A stretch of 64,000 nt of DNA. It comes from Ramlibacter sp. GTDB taxonomy: Bacteria; Pseudomonadota; Gammaproteobacteria; Burkholderiales; Burkholderiaceae_C. This document shows positions 36,671 through 45,650 of this stretch, in pieces; the stretch's first letter is position 1; each line of letters begins with the position of its first letter. Location of the stretch: contig JAHBZN010000001.1 of NCBI GenBank assembly GCA_019635415.1, forward strand, positions 620,001-684,000, given 5' to 3'. The notes under the pieces were generated by a model. The model had not been told where the DNA came from. It worked only from the letters and a program-made list of their open reading frames with translations, and searched no databases. The position numbers and the translations under genes are program-made.

Positions 36671-37891
36671 ATGGCCGGCCCACTCCCGCCCGGCTTGCAC
36701 CCGGACACCCTGGCCGTGCGCGCCGCGGTCGAGCGCAGCCCATTCGGTGAAAACTCCGAAGCGCTGTACCTGACCAGCGGTTACGTGCAGCCCGATGCCG
36801 AGTCATCGGCCCGCCGCTTTGCCGGCGAGGAAGATGGCTACACCTATGGCCGTACCAGCAACCCCACGGTCACGAGCCTGGAGCAGCGCCTGGCCGCCAT
36901 GGAAGGCACCGAAGCCGCCATGGCCACGGCGTCGGGCATGGCCGCGGTCATGCTCATGTGCTTCAGCCTGCTGCGCGCGGGTGATCACGTGATCTATTCG
37001 CAGTCGATGTTTGGCTCGACCATGAAGCTGATCGGCAGCGAATTCGCGCGCTTCGGCGTCGAATCCACCGCCGTGCCGCAGACCGATGTGGACGCCTGGC
37101 GCGCCGCCGTGCGCCCCAGCACCAAACTGCTGTTTGCCGAAACGCCCACCAACCCGCTGACCGAGGTGTGCGACATCGCGGCGCTGGCCGACATCGCCCA
37201 CAAGGCCGGCGCGCTGCTGTGCGTGGACAACTGCTTTGCCACGCCCGTGCTGCAGCGCCCGGTGACGTTGGGCGCCGACATCGTCATGCACTCGGGCACC
37301 AAATTCCTGGACGGGCAGGGCCGCGTCATGGCCGGCGCCCTTTGCGCGCCCGAGGCCATGGTGCGCGAGAAATTCCTGCCCGTGCAAAAGAACGCCGGCA
37401 TGGTGCTGTCGCCCTTCAACGCGTGGGTCGTGCTCAAGGGACTGGAGACGCTGAAGATCCGCCTTCAGGCCCAGAGTGCCGCCACGCTGGCCCTGGCGCA
37501 GTGGCTCGAACAGCACCCGGCCGTGGCGCGCGTGCACTACCCGGGCCTGCCCAGCCATCCGCAGCACACGCTGGCCATGCGCCAGATGTCGGGCGTGGGC
37601 GGCGCCGTGCTGTCGTTTGACGTCAAGGCCGACAGCCCCCAGCAGGCCCGGGCCCGCGCTTTCCATGTGCTTGACGAGTTGCAGGTCATGTCGTTGTGCA
37701 CGAACCTGGGCGACACCAAGACCCTTCTGGCCCACCCGGCCAGCACCTCGCACGGCAAACTCACCGAGGCGCAACGCCAGGCCGCGGGCATCGGCCAGGG
37801 CCTGATCCGCATGGCCGTGGGCCTGGAGCATGCCGACGACATCAAGGCCGATCTGCTGCGCGGCCTGGACACGCTGAACACGATTTCATGA
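36671..37891 (+). CDS. metZ: O-succinylhomoserine sulfhydrylase
   Basis: A 406-residue PLP enzyme of the Cys/Met metabolism family that makes homocysteine from O-succinylhomoserine and sulfide. [20 protein letters not shown] and [19 protein letters not shown] are typical of MetZ. The PLP Lys is in [13 protein letters not shown], and the C-terminal [11 protein letters not shown]-like segment is [13 protein letters not shown]. The stop overlaps the gltX start as ATGA, so the two are coupled. Confidence 0.95.
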   Translation: MAGPLPPGLHPDTLAVRAAVERSPFGENSEALYLTSGYVQPDAESSARRFAGEEDGYTYGRTSNPTVTSLEQRLAAMEGTEAAMATASGMAAVMLMCFSLLRAGDHVIYSQSMFGSTMKLIGSEFARFGVESTAVPQTDVDAWRAAVRPSTKLLFAETPTNPLTEVCDIAALADIAHKAGALLCVDNCFATPVLQRPVTLGADIVMHSGTKFLDGQGRVMAGALCAPEAMVREKFLPVQKNAGMVLSPFNAWVVLKGLETLKIRLQAQSAATLALAQWLEQHPAVARVHYPGLPSHPQHTLAMRQMSGVGGAVLSFDVKADSPQQARARAFHVLDELQVMSLCTNLGDTKTLLAHPASTSHGKLTEAQRQAAGIGQGLIRMAVGLEHADDIKADLLRGLDTLNTIS

Positions 37892-39273
37892 GCAAAACCA
37901 GAACACGCTTCGCCCCGTCGCCGACGGGCTTCATCCACCTGGGCAACATCCGCTCGGCGCTGTATCCATGGGCGTTCGCGCGCTCCACCGGCGGTGATTT
38001 CATCCTCCGCGTCGAAGACACGGACCTGGAGCGCAGCTCGCAGGCTGCGGTGGACGTCATCCTCGAAGGCATGGCCTGGCTGGGGCTGAACCACGACGAA
38101 GGCCCGTTCTACCAAATGCAGCGCATGGACCGGTACAAGGAAGTGCTGGCGCAACTGCAGGCCGCCGGCCACGTGTACCCCTGCTACATGAGCGTGGCCG
38201 AACTCGACGCCCTGCGCGAAAAGCAGATGGCGGCCAAGGAAAAGCCCCGCTACGACGGCACCTGGCGCCCCGCGCCTGGCAAGACGCTGCCGCCCGTGCC
38301 GGCGGGCGTGCAACCTGTGCTGCGCTTCATGAACCCACAGGGCGGTGTCGTGGCCTGGGACGACAAGGTCAAGGGCCGCATCGAGATCAGCAACGACGAA
38401 CTGGACGACCTGGTGATCGCGCGGCCTGATGGCACGCCCACGTACAACTTCTGCGTGGTGGTGGACGATGTGGACATGGCCATCACGCACGTGATTCGCG
38501 GTGACGACCACGTGAACAACACGCCGCGCCAGATCAACATCTTCAGGGCGCTGGGCAAGGAGCCGCCCGTGTACGCCCACCTGCCCACCGTGCTGAACGA
38601 GCAGGGCGAGAAGATGAGCAAGCGCAACGGCGCCAAGCCAGTGACGCAATACCGTGAAGAGGGCTACCTGCCCGACGCCATGGTCAACTACCTGGCGCGG
38701 CTGGGGTGGAGCCACGGCGACGACGAAATCTTCAGCCGCGCGCAGTTTCTGGAGTGGTTCAACCTGAACCACCTTGGCCGCAGCGCCGCGCAGTTCGACG
38801 AGGCCAAGCTGCGCTGGGTCAACGCCCAGCACTTGAAGGCCATGGCCGACGAGGCGCTGGCACCGCTGGTGGCGGAGCAACTGCAAAAGCAGGGCATCAT
38901 GGCCGATGAACGGCTGAGCGCGATCTGCGGCCTGTTCAAGGACCGCTGCGACACCCTCGTGATCCTGGCCCAGTGGGCCAAAGCCTTCTACGCTGACGTG
39001 ACGCCCGGCGCCGAGGAAAAAGCCCAGCACGTCACGGACGCGATCAAACCCGCCATCGCGGCGCTGGCCGACAAGCTGGCCGCGGTCACGTGGGACAAGG
39101 CAGCGATCGCCGCCGCGTTGAAAGAGGTGCTGGCCGCCCACAGCCTGAAGATGCCGCAACTGGCCATGCCGGTGCGCGTGCTGGTCATGGGCACGGCTCA
39201 AACGCCGTCGCTGGACGCCGTGCTGGCGTTGAGTGCCCGCGACACAGTTTTGGCGAGATTGAAAGCAGCCTGA
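37888..39273 (+). CDS. gltX: glutamate--tRNA ligase
   Basis: A 461-residue class I synthetase. The HIGH-like motif is in [29 protein letters not shown] follows, and the KMSKR motif is [15 protein letters not shown] 37888 overlaps metZ as ATGA; the open frame upstream overlaps metZ and is not used. It is followed immediately by a tRNA cluster that includes tRNA-Glu, its own substrate. Confidence 0.97.
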   Translation: MSKTRTRFAPSPTGFIHLGNIRSALYPWAFARSTGGDFILRVEDTDLERSSQAAVDVILEGMAWLGLNHDEGPFYQMQRMDRYKEVLAQLQAAGHVYPCYMSVAELDALREKQMAAKEKPRYDGTWRPAPGKTLPPVPAGVQPVLRFMNPQGGVVAWDDKVKGRIEISNDELDDLVIARPDGTPTYNFCVVVDDVDMAITHVIRGDDHVNNTPRQINIFRALGKEPPVYAHLPTVLNEQGEKMSKRNGAKPVTQYREEGYLPDAMVNYLARLGWSHGDDEIFSRAQFLEWFNLNHLGRSAAQFDEAKLRWVNAQHLKAMADEALAPLVAEQLQKQGIMADERLSAICGLFKDRCDTLVILAQWAKAFYADVTPGAEEKAQHVTDAIKPAIAALADKLAAVTWDKAAIAAALKEVLAAHSLKMPQLAMPVRVLVMGTAQTPSLDAVLALSARDTVLARLKAA

Positions 39274-39289
39274 AAATTCAGGCTATAAT
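39259..39289 (+). promoter_or_regulatory. tRNA cluster promoter overlapping the gltX end, with embedded palindrome
   Basis: TTGAAA (39259-39264) and a consensus TATAAT (39284-39289) are 19 bases apart. Between them AGCCTGAA AA TTCAGGCT (39267-39284) is a perfect 8-2-8 palindrome that covers the gltX stop codon and touches the -10 box. It could be an operator or a weak gltX terminator. Confidence 0.5.
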
Positions 39290-39338
39290 TCAAGGCTCGG
39301 AAATTAACGGGGCAGTCATCAGACCGCAACGTCAATTT

Positions 39339-39414
<76 letters not shown>

Positions 39415-39433
39415 CCGAACAGTTTTAGGTTTT

Positions 39434-39509
39434 GACCCTATCGTCTAGAGGCCTAGGACATCACCCTTTCACGGTGAGTACCGGGGTTCGAATCCCCGTA
39501 GGGTCGCCA
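39434..39509 (+). tRNA. tRNA-Glu (anticodon UUC)
   Basis: A 76-nt cloverleaf with encoded CCA. The acceptor GACCCTA pairs with TAGGGTC. The anticodon stem TCACC/GGTGA holds CTTTCAC with UUC, and the T-arm is CGGGGTTCGAATCCCCG. It follows tRNA-Ala by 19 bases and probably shares its transcript. Confidence 0.96.
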
Positions 39510-39579
39510 AATTAACCAGTCCGGTTAATCAGGCACAAGCCGCCAGCACTTGGCCCGCAAGGGCGAACGCAGGCTACCA

Positions 39580-39656
39580 GGAGTGGTAGTTCAGTTGGTT
39601 AGAATACCGGCCTGTCACGCCGGGGGTCGCGGGTTCGAGTCCCGTCCACTCCGCCA
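39580..39656 (+). tRNA. tRNA-Asp (anticodon GUC)
   Basis: A 77-nt cloverleaf with encoded CCA. The acceptor GGAGTGG pairs with CCACTCC. The anticodon loop is CTGTCAC with GUC and the T-arm is GCGGGTTCGAGTCCCGT. It is the last tRNA of the cluster. The composition changes just behind it, so it marks the left edge of the acquired block. Confidence 0.96.
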
Positions 39657-39663
39657 GAAATCA

Positions 39664-39698
39664 AAAGCCGTTGCAAGTTGCTTGCAACGGCTTTTTCT
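39664..39698 (+). terminator. intrinsic terminator of the tRNA cluster
   Basis: AAAGCCGTTGCAAG and CTTGCAACGGCTTT form a 14-bp stem with a 3-base loop, followed by TTTCTTTTC. It ends the tRNA-Ala/Glu/Asp transcript. Confidence 0.92.
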
Positions 39699-40107
39699 TT
39701 TCTTTTTGCCTTCTTTCATTAAGGCGTTCAATTTGAGGCATTCGCAATGAAGTTACTCTGACACTAGCTTTGCCGCCACATGATTTCTGCATCAACTGCC
39801 GGCAGGAGCAATGAGCGGAAAGGCGGCGCTGGTCGCTCAACTACAAATAAACCATAGAAGCGAAGACAGCAGCTCTTGCTATTTCCTAAGCGTTATTGAG
39901 GCCGATATTCTGAAGTTGAGGGCGTGCCGAACGGATTGCACCGCCAGTTCGCTGAGCACAAACCTGTAGCTTCGAGTGACAACGGCGCCAGTGTTGGAGT
40001 GCCACCCATCATTCTTTGCGCCGTGATTAATGCGTATACGGCGAGCGCCTTAACTGCATGGGTTAGATTCGGTACACTGTGGATATCACCAGCGACGTAC
40101 TGCGTCT
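39699..40107 (+). other. AT-rich stretch at the left of the acquired block, no gene seen
   Basis: About 410 bases near 48% GC, clearly lower than the flanking core genes. Short open frames exist (for example 39924-40154) but lack ribosome sites and family likeness. GGTTAGATTCGGTACACT near 40060-40077 could hold promoter elements for the methyltransferase. No copy of the tRNA-Asp 3' end was noticed here or at the right edge. Confidence 0.5.
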
Positions 40108-41034
40108 ATGCTGCCCAGGCCCTTTTTTGCAGACGTTCCCTTGATCAAACGTAAATCATCGCCAGAACAGCTCTTTGTCGCTACTGACGACCCAAGCCAG
40201 ACCACTTGGCAAGGTACCTCGTCGCAAGGTGCGCATTGGAGTGTCCACCAAGGCTCCTCTGAGAGTGTCTTAGCTACATTGCCGGCGGCGAGCGTGCACT
40301 GTGTTGTGACGTCCCCGCCCTACTATTGGTTGCGAGACTACGGTGTGGATGGTCAGATCGGCCTTGAAGAAACTGTCGCCGGTTATGTGGAATCGCTTTG
40401 CGGGGTAATGGATGGCATCAAGCGCGTGCTGCGGCGGGATGGCCTGCTCTTCGTCAATCTAGGTGACACCTATTACTCTGGCAAAGGCAAATCTCATGGC
40501 ACGGACAGGAAAAGTGGCAAGCGTCGTTTTGGCCTTAGAGCTGTGGACAAGAGTGGAGGGCTTGGCATCAATCTTCAGCGGAAGTCCGCCATCGGTATTC
40601 CGTGGCGCGTCGCGTTAGAAATGGCAAGTCGTGGATGGGTCTTGCGCAGCCCTATCATCTGGCATCGGGAGAACTGCTTACCGGAATCTGTTGCAGACCG
40701 ACCAACCAGGAGCTACGAAAACCTTTTCATGTTCGCACAGAACAGGAAGTACTTTTTCAACAAACAGCCTCTGATTGACCAAAAGGTTGAAGAGGACATG
40801 TGGACGATTGCGGCGCGTCCACGGGGCAATGGCCTTGATACGGCTCCATTTCCTGACGATCTCGTGAGGCGCTGTCTGGAAATTGGTTGCCCGGAAGGCG
40901 GGGTTGTCTTGGACCCATTCCTGGGAAGCGGTACTACTGCGAGAGTGGCGGTATCAATGGGAAGACCCGCCATCGGCATTGACCTAAACCGCGAGTTTTG
41001 CCTTTACTCCGCCAATCAATTACGTGCGCTTTAA
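40108..41034 (+). CDS. beta-class site-specific DNA methyltransferase (N4-cytosine or N6-adenine)
   Basis: A 308-residue DNA amino-methyltransferase. The catalytic motif IV TSPPYYW is at residues 68-74, near the N-terminus, and SAM motif I LDPFLGSGTTARVA is at about 268-281, the beta-class order. SPPY rather than DPPY favours N4-cytosine. FVNLGDTYYSGKGK and the region at 165-195 (IPWRVALEMASRGWVLRS, IIWHRENCLPES) are typical of this class. Codon use is much less GC-biased than in the core genes. It ends two bases before the ATPase gene, so it belongs to that operon and probably marks self DNA. Confidence 0.9.
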   Translation: MLPRPFFADVPLIKRKSSPEQLFVATDDPSQTTWQGTSSQGAHWSVHQGSSESVLATLPAASVHCVVTSPPYYWLRDYGVDGQIGLEETVAGYVESLCGVMDGIKRVLRRDGLLFVNLGDTYYSGKGKSHGTDRKSGKRRFGLRAVDKSGGLGINLQRKSAIGIPWRVALEMASRGWVLRSPIIWHRENCLPESVADRPTRSYENLFMFAQNRKYFFNKQPLIDQKVEEDMWTIAARPRGNGLDTAPFPDDLVRRCLEIGCPEGGVVLDPFLGSGTTARVAVSMGRPAIGIDLNREFCLYSANQLRAL

Positions 41035-41036
41035 CG

Positions 41037-42908
41037 ATGTATTTCACCCCGGCCCAGATTGTGCAGTCCATTCAGGCGCTTGCCCAGGTGCATTCGTTTC
41101 ATGGCATTACGTTCTTGGCCTGCAAGATTGCTGGCCTGCCAATAGGAGAGGAAATTGTCTTCCCACTTGACGCGCAGACTGATGCGTTCTTGAAAGAACA
41201 TCATCGAATTGACCCCGGTTCTGATTGGTTTTTTCAGCCTTTCAAATCGGCTGACCGCGAAAAGAAATGGGTCCGACCTGACTATTCGGCAAAGGGACTG
41301 CAGTCGGTTAATACGCGCAGCTTTCTCGGCGCTTTTATACATCCTCATAACTCGCGCATCTGGGCTTGGGATGAGAATTATGTGTCGTTCCTTGCGGAAA
41401 AACTTCCCAAGGGCCAGCTTATCCCAGCCTTTGACCTTGCGGTATGGTTGTACCGCGAGAAGAATTGGTCGGACGACGTGATGCTTGACGATGTCGTCGC
41501 GACTTTTATTGAGGACTATTCAATAACGACCGACGAAATCGAGAGCCTGTTTGACACCGTGATTCCCGTTGAACGAATCGAAAAAGCCTTTCAGGAAGAT
41601 GTCGCTACTTGGGAGGATTTGCGCGAACTTCTTCCGTCCCCTCCGGATGCTAGGCCGGATGAGGGGGGAACGCTTTCCTATCTCGCTACGAAAGGACTCG
41701 GCCCTGCACATGAATTTGTTCTTGAGCCGGCCGATCGACTGAGTTTGATAACTGGCGATAACGGTTTGGGAAAGTCGTTTTTGCTTGAGGCAGCATGGTG
41801 GGCCTTAACTGGTACTTGGGCAGGTCGGCCGTCTTACCCAAATCCCGGCCGCAGGAATTCAAATGTTGAGATTGCATTTGCAATCGCCGGCGAAAAGTCC
41901 AAGGCCTTGAAGAAAACAATCGCGTTTGACTGGAGAACTCTAAGTTGGCCAGTACCAAAGGAGCGCCCCACAATTGCCGGTCTGATAGTTTACGCTCGCG
42001 TGGACGGGTCGTTTGCTGTCTGGGATCCGGCGCGCCAGTCGCTTCCGACAAATGAGTCACTGAGAGGGGAAAAGACTGTATTTTCAAGTGCAGAGGTTTG
42101 GGACGGATTGCCTGGTCGCATTGAAGGCCTAGTTCGAGACTGGGTTAGGTGGCAGAGCAATCCACAAGGTGAACAATTCAAGAGTTTTGAACTTGTGCTT
42201 GCTAAGTTGTCACCACCCGATTTGGGAAAACTTCATCCCGGAACTACAGTAAGAATTCCAGATGATCCGCGTGATATTCCTACGTTAATCCATCCGTATG
42301 GCGAAACTCCAATCGTCTACGCCTCTGCTGGTGTACGTCGAATCGTGACTCTGGCTTACCTCATAGTGTGGGCTTGGCATGAACATTTGATTGCTGCCAA
42401 TATGGCACAGGCGACCCCTCAGCGGCGCATGGTGGTGCTGGTCGACGAACTAGAAGCGCATCTGCATCCGAAGTGGCAAAGGTCATTCTTGCCTGCCCTT
42501 ATGGAATTGAGTGGCTTGCTTGCTCCAACTTTGAAGGCGCAATATATAGTTGCAACGCACTCACCGTTAGTAATGGCTTCCTCCGAAAGTGTTTTTGAGT
42601 CAACGACCGACAAGCTATTCCACTTGGACATGGAGCCGAGTCAGGAAGTGACTTTGACTGAAGTTGAATTTGTCGCCTTCGGCGATGTTTCTTCGTGGCT
42701 TACCTCCCCAGTCTTCGAGTTACGCCACGCACGTTCCAACGAAGGGGAAGCAGCGATTGAAGCTGCAAAAGCGATTCAGTTGCGCGGCAAAGGGAGCGCG
42801 AGCGAAATCCGAAGTGCCCACGATCGGCTGAAGTTGCACATTGCATCGGACGATCGCTTTTGGCCCCGATGGGTAGCATTCGCTGAGCGTTTCGGAGTGA
42901 CAGATTGA
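41037..42908 (+). CDS. AAA/ABC-type ATPase (PtuA/RecF-like) with unfamiliar N-terminal domain
   Basis: A 623-residue protein. Residues 1-220 form a domain I do not recognise (FLACKIAGLPIGEEIVFPLD, YSAKGLQSVNTRSFLGAFIH, FDLAVWLYREKNW). The ATPase follows: Walker A TGDNGLGKSF (Lys246), signature-like YASAGVRRIVTLAYL, Walker B MVVLVDELEAHLHP (Asp470, Glu471), H-loop VATHSPLV (His508), and a C-terminal helical tail. This is the AAA_21/overcoming-lysogeny style fold of defence ATPases. It sits two bases after the methyltransferase, and its stop overlaps the HNH gene as TTGA. The composition is AT-richer than the core. Confidence 0.85.
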   Translation: MYFTPAQIVQSIQALAQVHSFHGITFLACKIAGLPIGEEIVFPLDAQTDAFLKEHHRIDPGSDWFFQPFKSADREKKWVRPDYSAKGLQSVNTRSFLGAFIHPHNSRIWAWDENYVSFLAEKLPKGQLIPAFDLAVWLYREKNWSDDVMLDDVVATFIEDYSITTDEIESLFDTVIPVERIEKAFQEDVATWEDLRELLPSPPDARPDEGGTLSYLATKGLGPAHEFVLEPADRLSLITGDNGLGKSFLLEAAWWALTGTWAGRPSYPNPGRRNSNVEIAFAIAGEKSKALKKTIAFDWRTLSWPVPKERPTIAGLIVYARVDGSFAVWDPARQSLPTNESLRGEKTVFSSAEVWDGLPGRIEGLVRDWVRWQSNPQGEQFKSFELVLAKLSPPDLGKLHPGTTVRIPDDPRDIPTLIHPYGETPIVYASAGVRRIVTLAYLIVWAWHEHLIAANMAQATPQRRMVVLVDELEAHLHPKWQRSFLPALMELSGLLAPTLKAQYIVATHSPLVMASSESVFESTTDKLFHLDMEPSQEVTLTEVEFVAFGDVSSWLTSPVFELRHARSNEGEAAIEAAKAIQLRGKGSASEIRSAHDRLKLHIASDDRFWPRWVAFAERFGVTD

Positions 42909-43519
42909 TACCGGTTACGCTGCAACCTGAGCCTCATGGCTTCAATGCGAAGGTGCGCCAACCTGGAACTGCCTTCTTAGCGACTACGCCAAATCCTACT
43001 CATGCTCAGTTTCAGAAGGCGAATTTCTGGAAACGTGCTGCCCAAGAGGTCTATGAGGCTTACAGTCGGGTTTGTGCATACACGTGCAGATACCTAGATG
43101 TACCCAATGGGTCCATTGATCATTTTCAAAGTAAATCTCTATTTCCGCAGCAAGCGTACGAATGGACTAACTTCCGGCTCTGCATGCATCGCGTAAATGG
43201 GCACAAAGCTGCCCAAGAGGTCATAGATCCATTTTCGGTGATGCCGGGTTGGTTTGTCTTGGACTTTCCGAGTTGCTTAGTCCGTCCTGGTGATGGACTA
43301 GACGACGAAACGCGTGAGCGTGTCTTGGCGACCATTTCCGCGCTCAAGCTCAACGACGACGACTCTTTTGTACAAGACCGATGCGACGTCATGTACATGT
43401 TTGCTAGTGGCGAAGTCACGTTGGGCTACCTTACGAAGCGGCGCCCTTTTTTGGCGATCGAGGTTGTGCGGCAAGGCATTGAGAAGACTGCCTCCGACCT
43501 GTTCAAGATGCCTTCCTAG
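42905..43519 (+). CDS. PtuB-like HNH nuclease-family protein
   Basis: A 204-residue protein. An HNH-like core spans about residues 55-110: CAYTC (Cys57, Cys61), then SIDHFQSKS (Asp72, His73), YEWTNFRLC (Asn89, Cys93), N98, K101 and VIDPF (Asp108). This follows the pattern of PtuB-type HNH proteins that pair with PtuA ATPases, with a partly degenerate zinc pattern. The TTG start overlaps the ATPase stop, so the two are translationally coupled. The C-terminal 80 residues are not recognised. Nuclease activity is inferred from the motif only. Confidence 0.75.
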   Translation: MIPVTLQPEPHGFNAKVRQPGTAFLATTPNPTHAQFQKANFWKRAAQEVYEAYSRVCAYTCRYLDVPNGSIDHFQSKSLFPQQAYEWTNFRLCMHRVNGHKAAQEVIDPFSVMPGWFVLDFPSCLVRPGDGLDDETRERVLATISALKLNDDDSFVQDRCDVMYMFASGEVTLGYLTKRRPFLAIEVVRQGIEKTASDLFKMPS

Positions 43520-43734
43520 TTGAGCTCGAAGACGCATATTTATACGTAGAGGCGCCTCTCGCCCTCAACCTTTACACTCGTCAAGCCTTCGGCTCCAAGC
43601 CCGAAGAAATGCTCCCGGGCCAGTGAAGAAAATTGTCAAATTCCCAGGCGATAGTTACTCCTCTAACTCTCTGCTCTTGAGAATCAAGTTGACTAGCTGT
43701 GAAGTAATTGACCTGCTCGGTTTAATCGAGACAG

Positions 43735-44586
43735 TTATTCCTGGAGGACGGCGGGTTGCAGGTTCTGGCGGAGTTCTCGTTTGAACTCCTCCGGGGTCAA
43801 GTATTGCAGGCTGCTGTGAGGGCGCACCTCGTTGTAGTGGTTTCTCCAGGCTTCAATCAGCACGGCGGCTTCGCGGCGCGATCGGAACCATTCGATGGAC
43901 AGGCACTCGTCCCGGAATTTGCCGTTGAAGCTCTCGTCGGTGCCGTTCTGCCATGGCTAGCCGGGGTCGTTCAGCACAGTGGCGATTCCCGAGCCCGAGA
44001 TCCACTCCAGGATGGCCTGACTGACGAATTCCGGGCCGTTGTCCGAACGCATGAACAGTGGCGCACCGTGCAAGCTCACAAGCCGCGAGAGCACCTCGAT
44101 CACGCGCCTTGAGCGGATGGCCCCAGCCACGTCAATGGCCAAACATTCCCGGGTGTATTCGTCCACGACAGTCAGGCACTTGATCTGCTGGCCGCTGGCC
44201 GTGGTGTCGAAGACGAAGTCGTACGCCCAGACCATGTTGGCCTTGAAGGGGGTGTGGATGCGCGGGCGCACTGAGGCAATGCGTTTTCGAGGGCGCTTCC
44301 TGGGCACCAGCAGCCCCGCCTGGCGCCATAGGCGATGTGTGCGCGACCAACTCAACTCGAAGCCTCTGCGGCGCAGAAACACGCGAATGCGCCGGTAACC
44401 GTAGCGCGGATACAAGGCTGACAGTTCCTTCATCGCCGCGAGCACCGGCGCATCCTTGGCCGGCAGGCGCAACGCGTAGCTGGGCGTGGCTCGCGACATT
44501 CCAAGCAGCCCGCAGGCGCGGCGCAGACTCAGCCCCCGTGCACGCACGAAGGCCAACTGTTCGCGACGCGCAAGCGGGCTCACCAT
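43735..44586 (-). pseudogene. IS3-family transposase orfB, broken by a TAG
   Basis: An integrase-core transposase: HTH_21 region MKELSALYPRYGYRRIRVFL, DDE motifs MVWAYDFVFDTT (first Asp), FMRSDNGPEF (second Asp) and a downstream Glu. Translation stops at TAG (43957-43959) after LNDPG, where relatives have Lys before PWQNGTDESFNGKFRDECL. The remaining 74 codons are intact up to TAA 43735, so a single nonsense change has inactivated it and cut off the catalytic Glu. Confidence 0.9.
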
Positions 44587-44843
44587 TTTTTTGCGTTGAT
44601 CTCCTTGAGGATTTCGATGTCCAGGACACGCTCGGCAAGCAGCTTCTTCAGGCGGCTGTTCTCAAGCTCCAATGCCTTCAGCCGTTTGACATCTGCTGCT
44701 TCCATTTGACCGAAATGCTTGCGCCACGCATAGACAGTGGCCTCGCTGACCTTGTTCTTCTTGGCGACCTCGGCAACGCTCGTGCGATCTGCTTCGCGCA
44801 GGATCGACACCATTTACTCTTCGCTGAATCGACTCTTCTTCAT
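44580..44843 (-). pseudogene. IS3-family orfA, broken by a TAA
   Basis: Starts at ATG 44843 as MKKSRFSEE and meets TAA at codon 10 (44816-44814), probably a CAA to TAA change. The rest is intact: VSILREADRTSVAEVAKKNK, a helix-turn-helix, and the leucine-zipper LKALELENSRLKKLLAERVL, ending KKW. Without this N-terminal protein the element cannot transpose unaided. Confidence 0.88.
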
Positions 44844-44890
44844 GGACTCCTCGTTCAAGGGGAGCCATCTTCCTAGAAATTAATGTCTCG

Positions 44891-45599
44891 GAGAATCCGG
44901 GCAGGTCACCAGCGTCAGCCCCTGCGCCGCCAGCAGGCTGTTGCTGACCATGACTTCAGACGTCTTGAGCCCGTGGGTCTGGAACCACTCGTCGTACAGC
45001 ACGCCCGTGCCCGACTGCGGTCCCTGCGTCAGGATGCGCTGGCCCTGCAGCGCCTGCACGCGCAGTGGCTTGTTGCCATGCGGCAGCAGGCCAGGCTTGC
45101 ACATCCACTGCATCCGCAGGTGGCCCACCAGCGTGGTCTTGAAGCGCTCGTCGCGAAAACCATCGGCCGCGATCATCAGGTCGATCTCGTCGGCCAGCAG
45201 CTTGTCGCGCAGCGCCACGGCCGTGTTCACGTCCGGGTCGATCTTGACGTTGGGGTGGAACTCGTACACCGTGGTGACGAAGCGTGGCAGCCAGGTCATG
45301 GCCGTGACCTCGGTCACGCCAATGCGGATGCGGCGCGGCGCGGGGGTGGCGCCGTCGCGCAGCAGAGCATCCGCCTGGGCCAGCATGGCGGCCGCCGTGG
45401 CAAACACCTGCTCGCCGCGCTCAGTGAGCCGCGCCGACCGCAGCGTCCGGTCGAACAGCGGGGTGCCGAGTTGCCCCTCCAGCTCCTGAACGCGCTTGGA
45501 CACGGCCGACTGGGTGGTGTGCAGCTTGTGCGCTGCCGCGGCAAAGCCGCCGAGTTTCACCACCCAATGAAGGGCTTCCAGTTGCTTCAAAGTGACCAT
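44891..45599 (-). pseudogene. LysR-family regulator truncated by the IS
   Basis: The first 236 or so of about 300 residues remain: winged helix (LKQLEALHWVVKLGGFAAAA, TQSAVSKRVQELEGQ) and most of the effector domain to LLAAQGLTLVTCPD. It then reads four residues of IS sequence to a stop. The missing C-terminal 60 residues are not found on the far side of the IS, so the gene was cut and part of it lost. It may be non-functional; its former target cannot be told. Confidence 0.9.
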
Positions 45600-45650
45600 G
45601 CCGGTGTTTTTACCATTCCCTGAGGGAATGCAATGGCCGGGGTGGCCCCG

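Larger units (their letters stand above)
43727..44890 (-). mobile_element. decayed IS3-family insertion sequence
   Basis: A 1,164-bp element with imperfect terminal repeats: the left end reads CGAGACAGTTATTCCTGG on the plus strand and the right end reads CGAGACATTAATTTCTAGG on the minus strand. It carries orfA and a DDE transposase orfB on the minus strand, each broken by one nonsense codon. No target duplication is visible at the ends, and the LysR 3' end that should lie beyond the left end is missing, so a deletion has probably occurred beside it. Confidence 0.88.

Noticed and set aside
39580-39656. tRNA-Asp as a phage or ICE attachment site
   Set aside because: The position at an island edge fits, but I saw no direct repeat of the tRNA 3' end near 44.9 kb and no integrase gene in the block.
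39924-40154. 76-codon open frame left of the DNA methyltransferase
   Set aside because: It lacks a ribosome site and family likeness, and overlaps the methyltransferase start in another frame.
43494-43626. Open stretch after the HNH gene reading ELEDAYLYVEAPLALNLYTR
   Set aside because: It looks protein-like but has no start codon and only about 45 codons; it may be a gene remnant, but I cannot identify it.
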